A stretch of 64,000 nucleotides of DNA, from assembly GCF_002284575.1 (NCBI RefSeq), contig NZ_NPKJ01000047.1, positions 58,181 to 122,180 of the forward strand. Direction: 5' to 3'. How positions within the stretch are numbered: position 1 is the stretch's first letter; every line of letters starts with the position of its first letter. Source of the stretch: Mesorhizobium temperatum (GTDB lineage: Bacteria > Pseudomonadota > Alphaproteobacteria > Rhizobiales > Rhizobiaceae). Below the pieces are notes generated by a model. The model was not told the origin of the DNA. It saw nothing but the letters and a program-made list of their open reading frames with translations, and ran no database searches. Positions 10,366 to 19,489 of the stretch are shown piece after piece. The position numbers and the translations under genes were made by a program.

Positions 10366-10500
10366 CGGTTTTGTTGCGGATCGATGAACTCGATCTCCAC
10401 TTAAAGTGGTGCACGCTTGCCAATGGGAATCGATGGAAAGGAATTGCCAAGCCGGCTTACTGTTCGAACAAGGGCGATGGGGACCGTCAATCGCCGGCGC

Positions 10501-10606
10501 CTAAAGCGCGTCGCGTTTGAATGGATTCATGCGACGCGCTTTAGGTTCTTGTTTTGACGCATGTCGTTATCGCACTGCGCATTTTTGCGCGACATGCATT
10601 AGTCCG
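10501..10606. repeat. Interspersed palindromic repeat (copy 1)
   Basis: Two adjacent palindromes: CTAAAGCGCGTCGCG paired with GCGACGCGCTTTAG, then GCATGTCG paired with CGACATGC. A second copy with the same order and nearly the same sequence lies at 36272-36375. The right end supplies the stop codon of the tlpA-like gene. The layout is that of rhizobial intergenic mosaic repeats. Confidence 0.75.
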
Positions 10607-11285
10607 ACTTGCCGAGCGCCGTCTCGACCAGCCGCTTGGCATCGGGGCTCGACCACTCGGCAGGGCCGTTCATGTGAGCGATCAGGCAGCCTTCACCGTC
10701 GATCAGCATGGTGACCGGCAGGCCGAGCGCCAGGCCGCGCGTCTTGAGATCGTTGAACAGCGCCATCGTCGAATCACGGTAGTAGCCGAGCGCCTCGACG
10801 CCGGTTTCCTCGAGGAACTTCTTCGGCTTGGTGTCGTCGCCGGCATCGACATTGACCGCGACGACCTCGAAGGCGTCGCTGCCCATTTCTTTCTGCAGCG
10901 CGTCGAGCGCCGGCATTTCGGCGCGGCACGGCGCGCACCATGTCGCCCACAGATTGAGCAGCACCGTCTTGCCGGCATGGTCGGCGAGCGTCATCGGCTT
11001 GCCGCCAGGGTCGTTGAAGGCAAGGCTTTTCAGCGATTGCGGCGGATCGGCCGGCAAGAGTGCGGCAACCTGGCCGGTGGCAGCCGCCGCGACCGTCTTG
11101 GCGCGGTCAGCCTTGGCGGCACAGGCGACATCGTCCTTGCTGTCGTCAACGGCGACTTGAGCGGGCGCGTTGTTGCCAGAACCGCTCTCGCTGACATATA
11201 CCGCGACCGCGCCGGCCAGCACGCCCGCCACCAAAGCGGCGAGGATGAGGCGCGGGGCCGGAAAAAATCGATTGCCGTCTGCCAT
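10599..11285 (-). CDS. tlpA: TlpA-like membrane-anchored thiol:disulfide oxidoreductase
   Basis: A 228-residue protein with an N-terminal membrane anchor (residues 11-31) and a periplasmic thioredoxin fold carrying the WCAPC active site at residues 116-120. The sequence resembles TlpA of Bradyrhizobium, which reduces periplasmic disulfides and serves copper delivery to cytochrome oxidase. It also has two further cysteines (near 55 and 200). It diverges from argH; the tlpA-argH-lipoprotein-lysA order is common in rhizobia. The exact partner protein is not visible here. Confidence 0.85.
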   Translation of the reverse strand: MADGNRFFPAPRLILAALVAGVLAGAVAVYVSESGSGNNAPAQVAVDDSKDDVACAAKADRAKTVAAAATGQVAALLPADPPQSLKSLAFNDPGGKPMTLADHAGKTVLLNLWATWCAPCRAEMPALDALQKEMGSDAFEVVAVNVDAGDDTKPKKFLEETGVEALGYYRDSTMALFNDLKTRGLALGLPVTMLIDGEGCLIAHMNGPAEWSSPDAKRLVETALGKSD

Positions 11286-11320
11286 TTTTTAAAAACTGCT
11301 CCGGAGCACGGGTTATAGCG

Positions 11321-12721
11321 ATGAGCGACAAGAAGGCCAGCAACCAGATGTGGGGGGGACGTTTTGCCTCGGGTCCGGCCGCGATCATGGAAGCCATCAA
11401 CGCGTCGATCACGTTCGACCGCAAGCTCTACGCGCAGGATATAAGAGGCTCGATCGCCCATAGCGAGATGCTGGCGCAAACGGGCATTATTTCGGCGGCC
11501 GATCAAGAAAAAATCGCTCACGGGCTGAACACGATCCTGGCAGAGATCGAAGCCGGCACGTTCGAGTTCTCGACCAGGCTGGAAGACATCCACATGAATG
11601 TCGAGGCTCGCCTTGCCGAGCTGATCGGGCCGGCCGCCGGCCGCCTGCACACCGCCCGTTCGCGCAACGACCAGGTGGCGGTCGATCTCAGACTGTGGGT
11701 CAAGGACGAGTGCTTTCGGGTCGCCGAGGCGCTGAAGGGCCTGATCACGGCGTTCCTGGAACGGGCCGAGGAGCATGCGGCAACTGTGATGCCTGGCTTC
11801 ACCCATATGCAGGCGGCGCAGCCGGTGACCTTCGGCCATCACTGCATGGCCTATGTCGAGATGTTTTCGCGCGATCTGTCGCGTGTTCGCGACGCCATCG
11901 AACGGATGGACGAAAGCCCGCTCGGCGCGGCCGCCCTTGCCGGCACCAGCTTTCCGATCGACCGGCACAAGACGGCGAAGGCGCTCGGCTTCCGCGAGCC
12001 GATGCGCAATTCGCTGGACAGCGTTTCGGACCGCGATTTCGCGCTTGAATTCTTAGGGCTGGCGGCGATCTGCGCGACGCATCTGTCGCGGCTGGCCGAA
12101 GAGATCATCATCTGGTCGACGCCGCAATTCGGCTTCGTCAGGCTGTCGGACTCATTCTCTACCGGCTCCTCGATTATGCCGCAGAAAAAGAACCCCGACG
12201 CCGCCGAACTGGTTCGCGGCAAGACCGGCCGCGTCACTGGCCATCTGGTCGGCCTGCTGACGGTGATGAAGGGCATGCCGCTGACCTATGGCAAGGACAT
12301 GCAGGAGGACAAGGAATCCGTGTTCGACGCCGCCGAGACGCTCGACCTGATGCTGGCGGCGATGACCGGCATGGTGCGCGACATGACGGTGAATGCCGCC
12401 GCCATGAAGAAGGCCGCCGGGTCAGGCTATGCGACCGCGACCGATCTCGCCGACTGGCTGGTGCGCACGCTCGGCCTGCCGTTCCGCGAGGCGCATCATG
12501 TCACCGGCCGCGCGGTGGCGCTGGCCGAAGAGAGGAAGATCGGGCTCGACAGGCTGCCGCTGGAAGACTTGCAGTCCATTCACCCCGGCATCACGGCGGA
12601 CGTGTTTTCCGTGCTTGCCGTGCAGAACTCAGTGAAGAGCCGCACGAGCTTCGGCGGCACCGCGCCGTCGGAAGTGAGGAAGCAGATCCGATACTGGAAA
12701 AAGCACATCGCCAAGGCGTGA
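11321..12721 (+). CDS. argH: Argininosuccinate lyase
   Basis: The 466-residue protein matches the length of ArgH and carries the fumarase-superfamily signature [12 protein letters not shown] near residues 282-293, whose flexible loop supplies the catalytic serine. It also has HTARSRNDQ and [11 protein letters not shown]. It splits argininosuccinate to arginine and fumarate, the last step of arginine synthesis. It is transcribed away from the tlpA-like gene and toward lysA; a composite palindromic repeat follows its stop codon. Confidence 0.97.
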   Translation: MSDKKASNQMWGGRFASGPAAIMEAINASITFDRKLYAQDIRGSIAHSEMLAQTGIISAADQEKIAHGLNTILAEIEAGTFEFSTRLEDIHMNVEARLAELIGPAAGRLHTARSRNDQVAVDLRLWVKDECFRVAEALKGLITAFLERAEEHAATVMPGFTHMQAAQPVTFGHHCMAYVEMFSRDLSRVRDAIERMDESPLGAAALAGTSFPIDRHKTAKALGFREPMRNSLDSVSDRDFALEFLGLAAICATHLSRLAEEIIIWSTPQFGFVRLSDSFSTGSSIMPQKKNPDAAELVRGKTGRVTGHLVGLLTVMKGMPLTYGKDMQEDKESVFDAAETLDLMLAAMTGMVRDMTVNAAAMKKAAGSGYATATDLADWLVRTLGLPFREAHHVTGRAVALAEERKIGLDRLPLEDLQSIHPGITADVFSVLAVQNSVKSRTSFGGTAPSEVRKQIRYWKKHIAKA

Positions 12722-12723
12722 TG

Positions 12724-12888
12724 CTCGTGCGGCGAATCCGAAATTCGCATCACGTTGGAGCAGCGCGGCGAGCGAATTTCGGATTCAAAGCCGCACGAGT
12801 TAACTAATGAATTCTAGTGTGGTTTTGGATTTGAAGTTCCTCAACGTGAATGCCATCAATGCCAGGAACTTCAAATCCACCACACTAG
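12724..12888. repeat. Composite repeat, locus 1 (palindromes B then A)
   Basis: Palindrome B spans 12724-12799 (arms CTCGTGCGGC / GCCGCACGAG with inner GAATCCGAAATTCG). Palindrome A spans 12814-12888 (arms CTAGTGTGG / CCACACTAG with inner GATTTGAAGTTCCT). A 14-base spacer separates them. The same pair, in reverse orientation and with a matching spacer, lies at 38455-38613. Each half would fold into a long hairpin. Confidence 0.8.
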
Positions 12889-12948
12889 GTGCAATGCCAG
12901 AAAAACTCGGCTAAAAGCGGCGGGCAAAAGTTTCGGACGGATGGATCG

Positions 12949-13155
12949 ATGACCGCAAGCAGGATTTTGGTGACGCTCGCGCTGCTGGCGGCGCTGGCAA
13001 CCGTAACGGCCTGCGGCAGGAAAGCCGGCCTTGAGACGCCCTATGAGGCGGCCGTGCAGGCGCGCAAGGACGCACAAAAGGCCGAGCAGCCCGTGCCGCC
13101 CGAGCCGGAAAAACCGGTCAAGGACAAGAAGTTCATTCTCGACCCGTTGATCTAG
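12949..13155 (+). CDS. Small LptM-like lipoprotein
   Basis: A 68-residue lipoprotein: signal peptide of about 20 residues ending in the lipobox VTAC, then GRKAGLETPYEAA and a charged Pro/Lys/Glu-rich tail ending in DKKFILDPLI. A small lipoprotein gene before lysA is a widespread proteobacterial arrangement; the E. coli relative (YifL/LptM) assists the LptD outer-membrane complex. The GRKG-like motif after the cysteine fits. The ATG at 12949 is chosen over one at 12889 that would add residues encoded by the preceding repeat. Confidence 0.75.
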   Translation: MTASRILVTLALLAALATVTACGRKAGLETPYEAAVQARKDAQKAEQPVPPEPEKPVKDKKFILDPLI

Positions 13156-13207
13156 AGCCGATGAGATCGGCCGATCTCATCGTGCTCCAACTTCCGGAAT
13201 CTCTGTT

Positions 13208-14476
13208 GTGAACCATTTCGACTACCGCGACGGCCTGCTCCATGCCGAGGACGTGGCGATATCAGATATCGCCGCAAGCGTCGGCACACCGTTCTATTGT
13301 TATTCGACGGCGACGCTGACCAGGCATTTCCGCGTGTTTGCGCAGGCCTTTGCCGGGCTCGACGCGCTGGTCTGCTATGCCATGAAGGCGAATTCCAACC
13401 AGGCGGTGCTGAAGATCCTGGCAAAACTTGGCGCCGGCGCCGACGTGGTCTCGGAAGGCGAACTGCGCCGCGCGCTGGCCGCCGGCATTCCGGCCAACAA
13501 GATCCTGTTTTCCGGCGTCGGCAAGACCGCGCGCGAAATGGATTTTGCGCTCTCGGCCGGCATTCTCTGTTTCAACGTCGAATCCGAGCCGGAACTTGAA
13601 TTGCTGTCGGCCCGCGCCGCGGCGCTGGGCAAGGTCGCGTCGATCTCGCTGCGCATCAACCCGGATGTCGATGCCAAGACCCACAAGAAGATCTCCACCG
13701 GCAGGGCCGAGAACAAGTTCGGCATTCCCTGGCAGAAGGCGCGCCAGGTCTATGCCCGCGCGGCTGAACTGCCTGGCATCAAGGTCACCGGTATCGACAC
13801 CCATATCGGCAGCCAGATCACCGAATTGCAGCCCTTCGACGACGCCTTCGCGCTGCTGGTGGAGCTGGTCGGCGCGCTGCGTGCCGACGGGCACGCCATC
13901 GAGCATATCGATCTCGGCGGCGGCCTCGGCATTCCCTACCGCGTCGACAACAGCCCGCCTCCCTTGCCGGACGCTTATGCCCAGATCGTCAGGAAGCACG
14001 TCGCCAAGCTCGGGCTGAAGGTGATGTTCGAGCCGGGCCGGCTGATCGTCGGCAATGCCGGTATCCTCGTCTCGCAAGTGATCTTCGTGAAGGCGGGCGA
14101 CGCCAAGAATTTCCTGGTTGTCGACGCCGCGATGAACGATCTGATCCGGCCGACACTCTATGACGCCTTCCATGACATCAAGCCGGTGGTGCAGCAGCCG
14201 GCCGCGGCGCCGCGCATGACGGTCGACGTCGTCGGCCCGGTCTGCGAGACCGGCGATTATCTCGGCCTCGACCGCGACCTGCCGCGGCTCAAGGCCGGCG
14301 ACCTGATCGCCGTCGCCACCGCCGGCGCCTATGGCGCGGTGCAGGCCGGCACTTACAACACCAGGCCGCTGGTGCCCGAAGTGCTGGTCGACGGCGACCG
14401 TTTCCATGTCGTGCGCCCGCGCCAGACCTATGACGAGCTGATCGGGCTGGATTCGCTGCCTGATTGGTTGGAATAG
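13208..14476 (+). CDS. lysA: Diaminopimelate decarboxylase
   Basis: A 422-residue fold-III PLP enzyme. The cofactor lysine is in CYAMKANSN near residue 60, the phosphate-binding glycines in DLGGGLGIPY, and the FEPGRLIVGNAG and GPVCETGD stretches belong to the substrate site. It decarboxylates meso-diaminopimelate to lysine. The start is a GTG at 13208; 52 bases separate it from the lipoprotein gene, and the two may be cotranscribed. Confidence 0.96.
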   Translation: MNHFDYRDGLLHAEDVAISDIAASVGTPFYCYSTATLTRHFRVFAQAFAGLDALVCYAMKANSNQAVLKILAKLGAGADVVSEGELRRALAAGIPANKILFSGVGKTAREMDFALSAGILCFNVESEPELELLSARAAALGKVASISLRINPDVDAKTHKKISTGRAENKFGIPWQKARQVYARAAELPGIKVTGIDTHIGSQITELQPFDDAFALLVELVGALRADGHAIEHIDLGGGLGIPYRVDNSPPPLPDAYAQIVRKHVAKLGLKVMFEPGRLIVGNAGILVSQVIFVKAGDAKNFLVVDAAMNDLIRPTLYDAFHDIKPVVQQPAAAPRMTVDVVGPVCETGDYLGLDRDLPRLKAGDLIAVATAGAYGAVQAGTYNTRPLVPEVLVDGDRFHVVRPRQTYDELIGLDSLPDWLE

Positions 14477-14621
14477 ACCACGATCCCATGAGTTCATCTG
14501 CAAAATCTGGGCAAAAGAGCCCGAACGCTTCCGACTCGATCCCACCAATCAAATGCCGGGACTAAACACCTAAGCCTTGAGCGGGCGCGCGTTTGTGTAA
14601 GCGGATTCGCGCACTGCCAGT

Positions 14622-14646
14622 GGAACAAGAATTGCTCCGCACCGTT
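14622..14646 (+). promoter_or_regulatory. EcfG-type general stress promoter
   Basis: GGAAC at 14622-14626, 16 bases, then CGTT at 14643-14646, ending 62 bases before the DUF1236 start. This matches the alphaproteobacterial EcfG/RpoE2 consensus (GGAAC-N16/17-CGTT) used by the PhyR-NepR-EcfG general stress response. Confidence 0.6.
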
Positions 14647-14708
14647 CAAGCTAAGCAATCCGTCGCGGCAGCAATGAAGCGCCGCAGCGGAGTTTGCTTG
14701 GAGGTAAT

Positions 14709-15011
14709 ATGAGAAAGCAACTTTCCTCGGCCGCGGCAGGAGTCCTTCTGCTCGTTGGTGTCAGCGCCGCCGCCGCCCAGGACGTCGTCATCATTCAACC
14801 CGAGCAGGATACTGTGATCCGGGAATACGTGAAAAAGAAACCGATGGCATCCGTCAGCCTTCTCGGCGTGGAGCTCAACATCGGCACAGCTCTGCCCGAT
14901 ACAGTCGAGCTCTACGAGGTGCCGGACGTTCAGTACCGCTACGTAGTCGTCGATGGCCGAACCGTCCTGGTCGACCCATCTACCCGCAAGATTGTGAAGG
15001 TGTACGACTGA
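14709..15011 (+). CDS. DUF1236 domain protein, predicted periplasmic
   Basis: A 100-residue protein with a signal peptide (cleavage near SAAAAQD) followed by a single DUF1236 module with the typical PDTVELYEVPDV, YRYVVVDGRTVLVD and TRKIVKVYD segments. GGAGG stands five bases before the ATG. DUF1236 proteins are common in rhizobia and are of unknown function. A stress-type promoter precedes it and a strong terminator follows, so it is a single-gene transcript. Role in envelope stress is an inference from the promoter only. Confidence 0.8.
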   Translation: MRKQLSSAAAGVLLLVGVSAAAAQDVVIIQPEQDTVIREYVKKKPMASVSLLGVELNIGTALPDTVELYEVPDVQYRYVVVDGRTVLVDPSTRKIVKVYD

Positions 15012-15029
15012 CGAACTCTTCAGACTGAC

Positions 15030-15062
15030 GCCCGCCGTGCCGAAAGGTGCGGCGGGCTTTTT
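15030..15062 (+). terminator. Rho-independent terminator after DUF1236 gene
   Basis: GCCCGCCG at 15030-15037 pairs with CGGCGGGC at 15050-15057 and TTTTT follows. It begins 18 bases past the stop codon. Confidence 0.85.
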
Positions 15063-15147
15063 GTTTGGAACAAAGGCTCTAGACGACAGTTTGAAGTTTT
15101 GCAGCATGTTCTCGCAGACCGATGCTGCAATCGGTGTCCTCCGATCA

Positions 15148-15180
15148 GCCCGCGTCCATCTCCCAGAGGGCGCGGGCTTT
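15148..15180. terminator. Second hairpin with short T-run
   Basis: GCCCGCG at 15148-15154 pairs with CGCGGGC at 15171-15177, followed by TTT. It may be a weak back-up terminator for rightward transcription. Confidence 0.35.
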
Positions 15181-15195
15181 CATTCCCTAGGCGCG

Positions 15196-15318
15196 TTACC
15201 GGTTTAGCCTTTCGACGGTCTCAATGATTGCCTTCGCAACTGCTTCGCCTTCATGGATAGGCTCGGGGCCGTAGAGCAGAGGACAGCTTCTTCGCTCGGC
15301 AGCACGCCGGCCGGGCAT
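15196..15318 (-). CDS. Possible 40-residue ORF or gene remnant
   Basis: A minus-strand frame of 41 codons begins 43 bases after the arsR stop. Its second half reads LYGPEPIHEGEAVAKAIIETVERLNR in two pieces around the central Pro-rich part, which looks like a natural amphipathic helix and not random sequence. There is no ribosome binding site at the ATG. I recognise no family. It could be a small gene cotranscribed with arsR, or the surviving end of a lost gene. Confidence 0.2.
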   Translation of the reverse strand: MPGRRAAERRSCPLLYGPEPIHEGEAVAKAIIETVERLNR

Positions 15319-15360
15319 GTCTGTTCAATAGCCATGCTCACAACTAGAGCGCCTGCAGCG

Positions 15361-15663
15361 CTACAGCCGGTCCTGAATCAGCGCCCTGGTCTGCGCGATC
15401 CTGCCCTCGTCGCGGCGATAGAATGTCCACTGTTTGATGCGTTTGCTGCGCAAAAGGCCGGCCTGGGTGAGCACCCGCATATGCTCGCTGAGCGTCGCCT
15501 GGGTGATGCCAAGCTTTTCCGCGATCAGCAGCGCGCAGACGCCGTCCTCGACCAGATCGCCATCCGCTTGGCGTGGAAAATGCGCGCGCGGATCCTTCAG
15601 CCAATCGAGGATTTGCAGCCTGCGCTCGTTGGCAATCGCCTTGAAGACATCAACCTCTTGCAT
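15361..15663 (-). CDS. ArsR-family transcriptional regulator
   Basis: A 100-residue winged-helix protein with the ArsR layout: KAIANERRLQILDWL at the start, the recognition helix around LGITQATLSEHMRVLTQAGLL, and a short wing (RIKQWTFYRRDE). It lacks the CxCxxC metal motif of ArsR/SmtB, so it may sense something else, perhaps an amino acid. It faces the Ser/Thr dehydratase gene, 50 bases away, which it probably controls along with itself. Confidence 0.82.
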   Translation of the reverse strand: MQEVDVFKAIANERRLQILDWLKDPRAHFPRQADGDLVEDGVCALLIAEKLGITQATLSEHMRVLTQAGLLRSKRIKQWTFYRRDEGRIAQTRALIQDRL

Positions 15664-15690
15664 TTAGTCATTTTGCTAAGTTACTAAGTG
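15664..15690. promoter_or_regulatory. Candidate ArsR operator
   Basis: The 50-bp divergent gap contains TTAGT at 15664-15668 and ACTAA at 15683-15687 as an inverted pair, with a further CTTAG-like copy between them. An AT-rich dyad in this GC-rich DNA is what an ArsR-type repressor would bind. Confidence 0.4.
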
Positions 15691-15713
15691 ATGTCAACCC
15701 ACGGGAGCAGGCC

Positions 15714-16655
15714 ATGCTGAACGGCAATAGGATCACACGCGAACGCATCGCCGCAATGGAGCCGCGCATCCGGCGATTCGTGCGCCACACGCCGGTGCTG
15801 CGCGTCGACATGGCCGATTTCGGCCGTCCGCCTCGTGCCGTCGACCTGAAGCTGGAATGTCTGCAGCATTCCGGCTCGTTCAAGGCCCGCGGCGCGTTCA
15901 CCAATCTTCTCGAACGGCCGGTTCCCGCGGCCGGCGTCGTCGCCGCATCCGGCGGCAATCATGGTGCCGCGGTCGCCTATGCCGCCATGCGGCTCGGCCA
16001 CAAGGCGACGATCTTCGTTCCCGAAGTGAGTCCGCCGGCCAAGCTGGAACGCATCCGCGGCTACGGCGCCGAGCTGGTCGTCGGCGGCGCGCGCTATGCC
16101 GAGGCGCTGGCCTCCAGCGAAAGTTTCGCGGAAAAGTCCGGCGCGCTGCAGATCCACGCCTTCAACCAGGAGGAAACGCTTGTCGGGCAAGGCACGCTCG
16201 GCCTCGAGATCGAGGCTGACCTGCCGGAGCTCGACACGCTGCTGGTCGCCGTCGGTGGCGGCGGCCTGATCGGCGGCATCGCCGCCTGGTTTGCCGGCCG
16301 CATCAGGATCATCGCCGTCGAGCCCGAGGGTGCGCCGACGCTCTATCGCGCCTTCGAGGCCGGGCGGCCCGTCGATGCGCCGACCGAGGGCATCGCCGCC
16401 GATTCGCTGGCGCCGAAGCGCGTCGGCGAAATGATGTTTCCAATCGCCGAGGCCTTCGTCGAGCGTTCCATATTGGTCAGCGACGACGAGATCATCGCCG
16501 CGCAGGCGGCGCTTTGGGACCGGGTGCGAATCATATCCGAGCCGGGCGGCGCAGCGGCGTTCGCAGCGCTCCTGTCCGGCCGCTACGCGCCGGCTGCGGG
16601 CGAGCGTGTCGCCGTGCTGGTCTGCGGTGCAAACGCCAATCCGGCTAAATTCTGA
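15714..16655 (+). CDS. Threonine/serine dehydratase, PLP-dependent
   Basis: A 313-residue fold-II PLP enzyme. The cofactor lysine lies in HSGSFKARGA, SGGNHGAAVAYAA holds the substrate loop, and VGGGGLIGGIAAW binds the phosphate. There is no C-terminal ACT domain, so it is of the short, catabolic kind and should deaminate threonine or serine to a 2-oxoacid. Related family members act on threo-hydroxyaspartate or racemise serine, so the substrate is uncertain. It starts at the ATG at 15714 and faces an ArsR gene. Confidence 0.85.
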   Translation: MLNGNRITRERIAAMEPRIRRFVRHTPVLRVDMADFGRPPRAVDLKLECLQHSGSFKARGAFTNLLERPVPAAGVVAASGGNHGAAVAYAAMRLGHKATIFVPEVSPPAKLERIRGYGAELVVGGARYAEALASSESFAEKSGALQIHAFNQEETLVGQGTLGLEIEADLPELDTLLVAVGGGGLIGGIAAWFAGRIRIIAVEPEGAPTLYRAFEAGRPVDAPTEGIAADSLAPKRVGEMMFPIAEAFVERSILVSDDEIIAAQAALWDRVRIISEPGGAAAFAALLSGRYAPAAGERVAVLVCGANANPAKF

Positions 16656-16828
16656 CGATAATGGAGGCAGTATTGTTCACGTTTTCGGGAACCGCCTCGC
16701 CTTCGCCGTGTTTGTTGATATGCTTCAAGTGACGTGCATCTAAAACTTTGAGTCCTTCGCATCCGATTTTCGGGCCGGTGCGATAGATTTGTGAGGTTCG
16801 GGTTATCCCGCCCGAGCAGGAAGGGCCG

Positions 16829-19477
16829 ATGACGCAACGACCCACCTTCACCAGCGATCGCAGCCTGGCCGGGCGCCTTGCCCTGAGCCGGCTGGCGACG
16901 CGGGTCTCGATGACGGTCGAGCGTGGCTGGCCGTTGCTGCTTCCGCTGCTCATTGTCGCCAGCCTGTTCCTCAGCGCCTCGTGGCTCGGCCTCTTCCTTC
17001 TGCTGCTCGACGCGGCGCGCATGGGCCTCATGGCAGTGTTCGGCATCGCAGCCCTTGCCGCGCTCTATCCCCTACGTTTCTTCCGCGTGCCGACCAGCGC
17101 CGAGATCGACCGGCGCATCGAGGCGGCCAACCAGTTGCTGCACAGCCCGGTGCTGGTGCAGACCGACCGGCCGAGCGGCAGGGAAAGCATATTTTCGCAA
17201 GCGCTGTGGCGCGAGCACCAGAAACGCATGGCCGAAAAACTCGGCAACCTCGGTGGCGACCTGCCGCGCACCCGGGTGCCGGAGCGCGACCCGTGGGGGC
17301 TGCGCGCCGTGGCGGCGCTTTTGTTGGTCACCGCCTTTGCCTTCTCCTTCGGACCGTCGGGCGGCCGCATCGCAGACGGGTTCAGTGCCCACGCGGCGCG
17401 GGACGCCGTGCCGCCGCGCATCGACGCCTGGGTGACGCCGCCGGCCTACACCGGCAGGCCGCCGGTCTTCCTCACGTCCCCAGCCCTCGCCAACCCAGCC
17501 CTCGCCGACAATGGCAATCAGGCTGCGCCCACCTTCACTGTTCCGGAAGGCAGCGATGTGTCGCTGCGCGTCACCGGCGGTTCCGGCGAGGAAACGCTGA
17601 GCTACGCGGACGCCGACGGCAACGCCCGCACCATCGAGCCGGCCGGGCAGCAGGCCGACGCGGCCAAGCCGGCGGCGGCAACGCCCTCCACGGCAACGCC
17701 CTCCACGGTGCGCCAGTTTACCGGAAAGCTGACCGCCAACGGCACGCTGACGCTGCAATCGGGCAATGATGAACTCGGAAACTGGGCCTTCGCGGTGATC
17801 CCGGACAAGCCGCCGCAGATCCGCTTCGTCGGCGAGCCGAAACGCGCCGTCAACGGCTCCTTCGAACTCAACTACCAGATCGACGACGACTATGGCGCGG
17901 CCTCCGCCAAGGCGGATTTCGTATTGGCCGATCCACCGGCGCCGAATGCGCATCCGCTCTATGGCCCGCCCGAAATGCCGCTGACGCTGCCGCGCCGCGG
18001 CGCCAAGGGGAATGCCGCCAAGACAACGAAGGACCTGACCGAGCATGTCTGGGCCGGCGGCAACATTAAGCTCAGGCTTGTCGCCACCGACGATGCCGGA
18101 CATACGGCAACCAGCGAAACCAAGACGCTGGTGATGCCGGAGCGGCCTTTCTCCAACCCGCTGGCGAGGGCCGTGATCGAGCAGCGCCGCGTGCTGGCGC
18201 TCGACGCCAACGCCAAGAGCCGCGTGCTCGACCTGATGGACGCGATCACGCTCAGGCCCGAAGACACGTTCGACAACATGGCGCACTACCTCGCCATCAT
18301 GAGCGCCCGCACCCGGTTGAAGATGGCCGACAACGACGACAAGTTGCGCGACGAGGTCGCCTATCTGTGGGAGATCGCGGTCGGCATCGAGGAAGGCAAT
18401 CTTTCGGAGGCCGAGCGGCGGCTGCGCCAGGCTCAGCAGGCGCTGCAGGACGCGATCAAGAACGGCGCCAGCGACGAGGAAATCGACAAGGCGATGAAGG
18501 AACTGCGCGAGGCGATGAACCAGTTCCTGCAGGAATTCGCCCAGCGTGCACAGCAGAATCCGAACTCGCCGCAGATGCAGCAGAACGGCCAGGAACTGCG
18601 CCAGAGCGACATCGAACGCATGATGGACCAGATCGAAAACCTGGCGAAATCAGGCGACCGCGACAGCGCGCAGCAATTGCTTTCGCAACTGCAGGACATG
18701 ATGAACAATCTGCAGGCCGGACGTCAGCAGCAGGGCGGCCAGCAGAACAGCGAAATGCGCCAGCAGATGGATAAGCTCGGCGAGATCATGCGGCGCCAGC
18801 AGGAGATGATGAACGAGACCTTCCGCTTGGACCAGATGCAGCGCGGCCAGCAACAGCGCGGGCAGAATCGCGAAGAGCAGCTCGGCGAGAACGGTGAGCA
18901 GGGCCAAATGGGCGAACAGGGCGAGCAGCCCGGCCCAGGGGAAGACCGCGATCCGCTCGGCCGCCCGAAGCCGATGACGCCGGAGGAATTCGCCGACGCA
19001 CTGAAGCAGTTGCAGGAAGGCCAGGGCAAGCTGCAAAGCGAGCTCGACCAGCTGAGAAAGGGCCTCGAAGGCATGGGGCTCGAGCCCAATGAAGGATTTG
19101 GCGAGGCCGGCAAATCCATGGGCAATGCCGAACAGGCGCTTGGCGACAGCGATGGCGACCAGGCCGTCGGTCATCAAGGGCGCGCGCTGGAAGCGCTGCG
19201 CAAGGGCGCCAAGGACATGATGAAGCAATTGCAGGCCATGCAGGGCGACGAGGGCGACGGCGAGCGGGGCGGCCGCCAGCAGAACGCCGACCGCGATCCG
19301 CTCGGCCGGCCGCGCGCCACCGAAGGTCCCGATTTCGGCGATTCGGTGAAGGTGCCGGACGAGATCGACGTGCAGCGCGCCCGCCAGATCCTCGAAGCGA
19401 TCCGCAAGCGGCTCGGCAACGCGCTCAGCCCCGACATCGAGCGCAGCTATCTGGAGCGGCTGCTGGAGCTGAAATAA
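16829..19477 (+). CDS. TIGR02302/DUF4175 large membrane protein
   Basis: An 882-residue protein of the alphaproteobacterial TIGR02302 family of unknown function. It has two hydrophobic helices near residues 35-80 and one near 157-175. A predicted periplasmic region with Ig-like features follows (PPRIDAWVTPPAYTGRPPV, then IDDDYGA), and a long Gln/Met/Glu/Gly-rich coiled-coil region from about residue 500 to 800. Two DRDPLGRPR-like motifs occur in the tail. A small internal duplication (ATPST twice, near residue 288) is visible. It stands alone between two unrelated genes; an envelope role is inferred. Confidence 0.88.
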   Translation: MTQRPTFTSDRSLAGRLALSRLATRVSMTVERGWPLLLPLLIVASLFLSASWLGLFLLLLDAARMGLMAVFGIAALAALYPLRFFRVPTSAEIDRRIEAANQLLHSPVLVQTDRPSGRESIFSQALWREHQKRMAEKLGNLGGDLPRTRVPERDPWGLRAVAALLLVTAFAFSFGPSGGRIADGFSAHAARDAVPPRIDAWVTPPAYTGRPPVFLTSPALANPALADNGNQAAPTFTVPEGSDVSLRVTGGSGEETLSYADADGNARTIEPAGQQADAAKPAAATPSTATPSTVRQFTGKLTANGTLTLQSGNDELGNWAFAVIPDKPPQIRFVGEPKRAVNGSFELNYQIDDDYGAASAKADFVLADPPAPNAHPLYGPPEMPLTLPRRGAKGNAAKTTKDLTEHVWAGGNIKLRLVATDDAGHTATSETKTLVMPERPFSNPLARAVIEQRRVLALDANAKSRVLDLMDAITLRPEDTFDNMAHYLAIMSARTRLKMADNDDKLRDEVAYLWEIAVGIEEGNLSEAERRLRQAQQALQDAIKNGASDEEIDKAMKELREAMNQFLQEFAQRAQQNPNSPQMQQNGQELRQSDIERMMDQIENLAKSGDRDSAQQLLSQLQDMMNNLQAGRQQQGGQQNSEMRQQMDKLGEIMRRQQEMMNETFRLDQMQRGQQQRGQNREEQLGENGEQGQMGEQGEQPGPGEDRDPLGRPKPMTPEEFADALKQLQEGQGKLQSELDQLRKGLEGMGLEPNEGFGEAGKSMGNAEQALGDSDGDQAVGHQGRALEALRKGAKDMMKQLQAMQGDEGDGERGGRQQNADRDPLGRPRATEGPDFGDSVKVPDEIDVQRARQILEAIRKRLGNALSPDIERSYLERLLELK

Positions 19478-19489
19478 AGCCGTCCTGCT

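Noticed and set aside
10300..10400. Pho box in the ugp promoter region
   Set aside because: TTGTC-like pieces are present but not with the 11-base period expected for PhoB sites.
15066..15091. Second GGAAC element resembling an EcfG promoter
   Set aside because: The -10 CGTT is not in place and no rightward gene follows within 600 bases.
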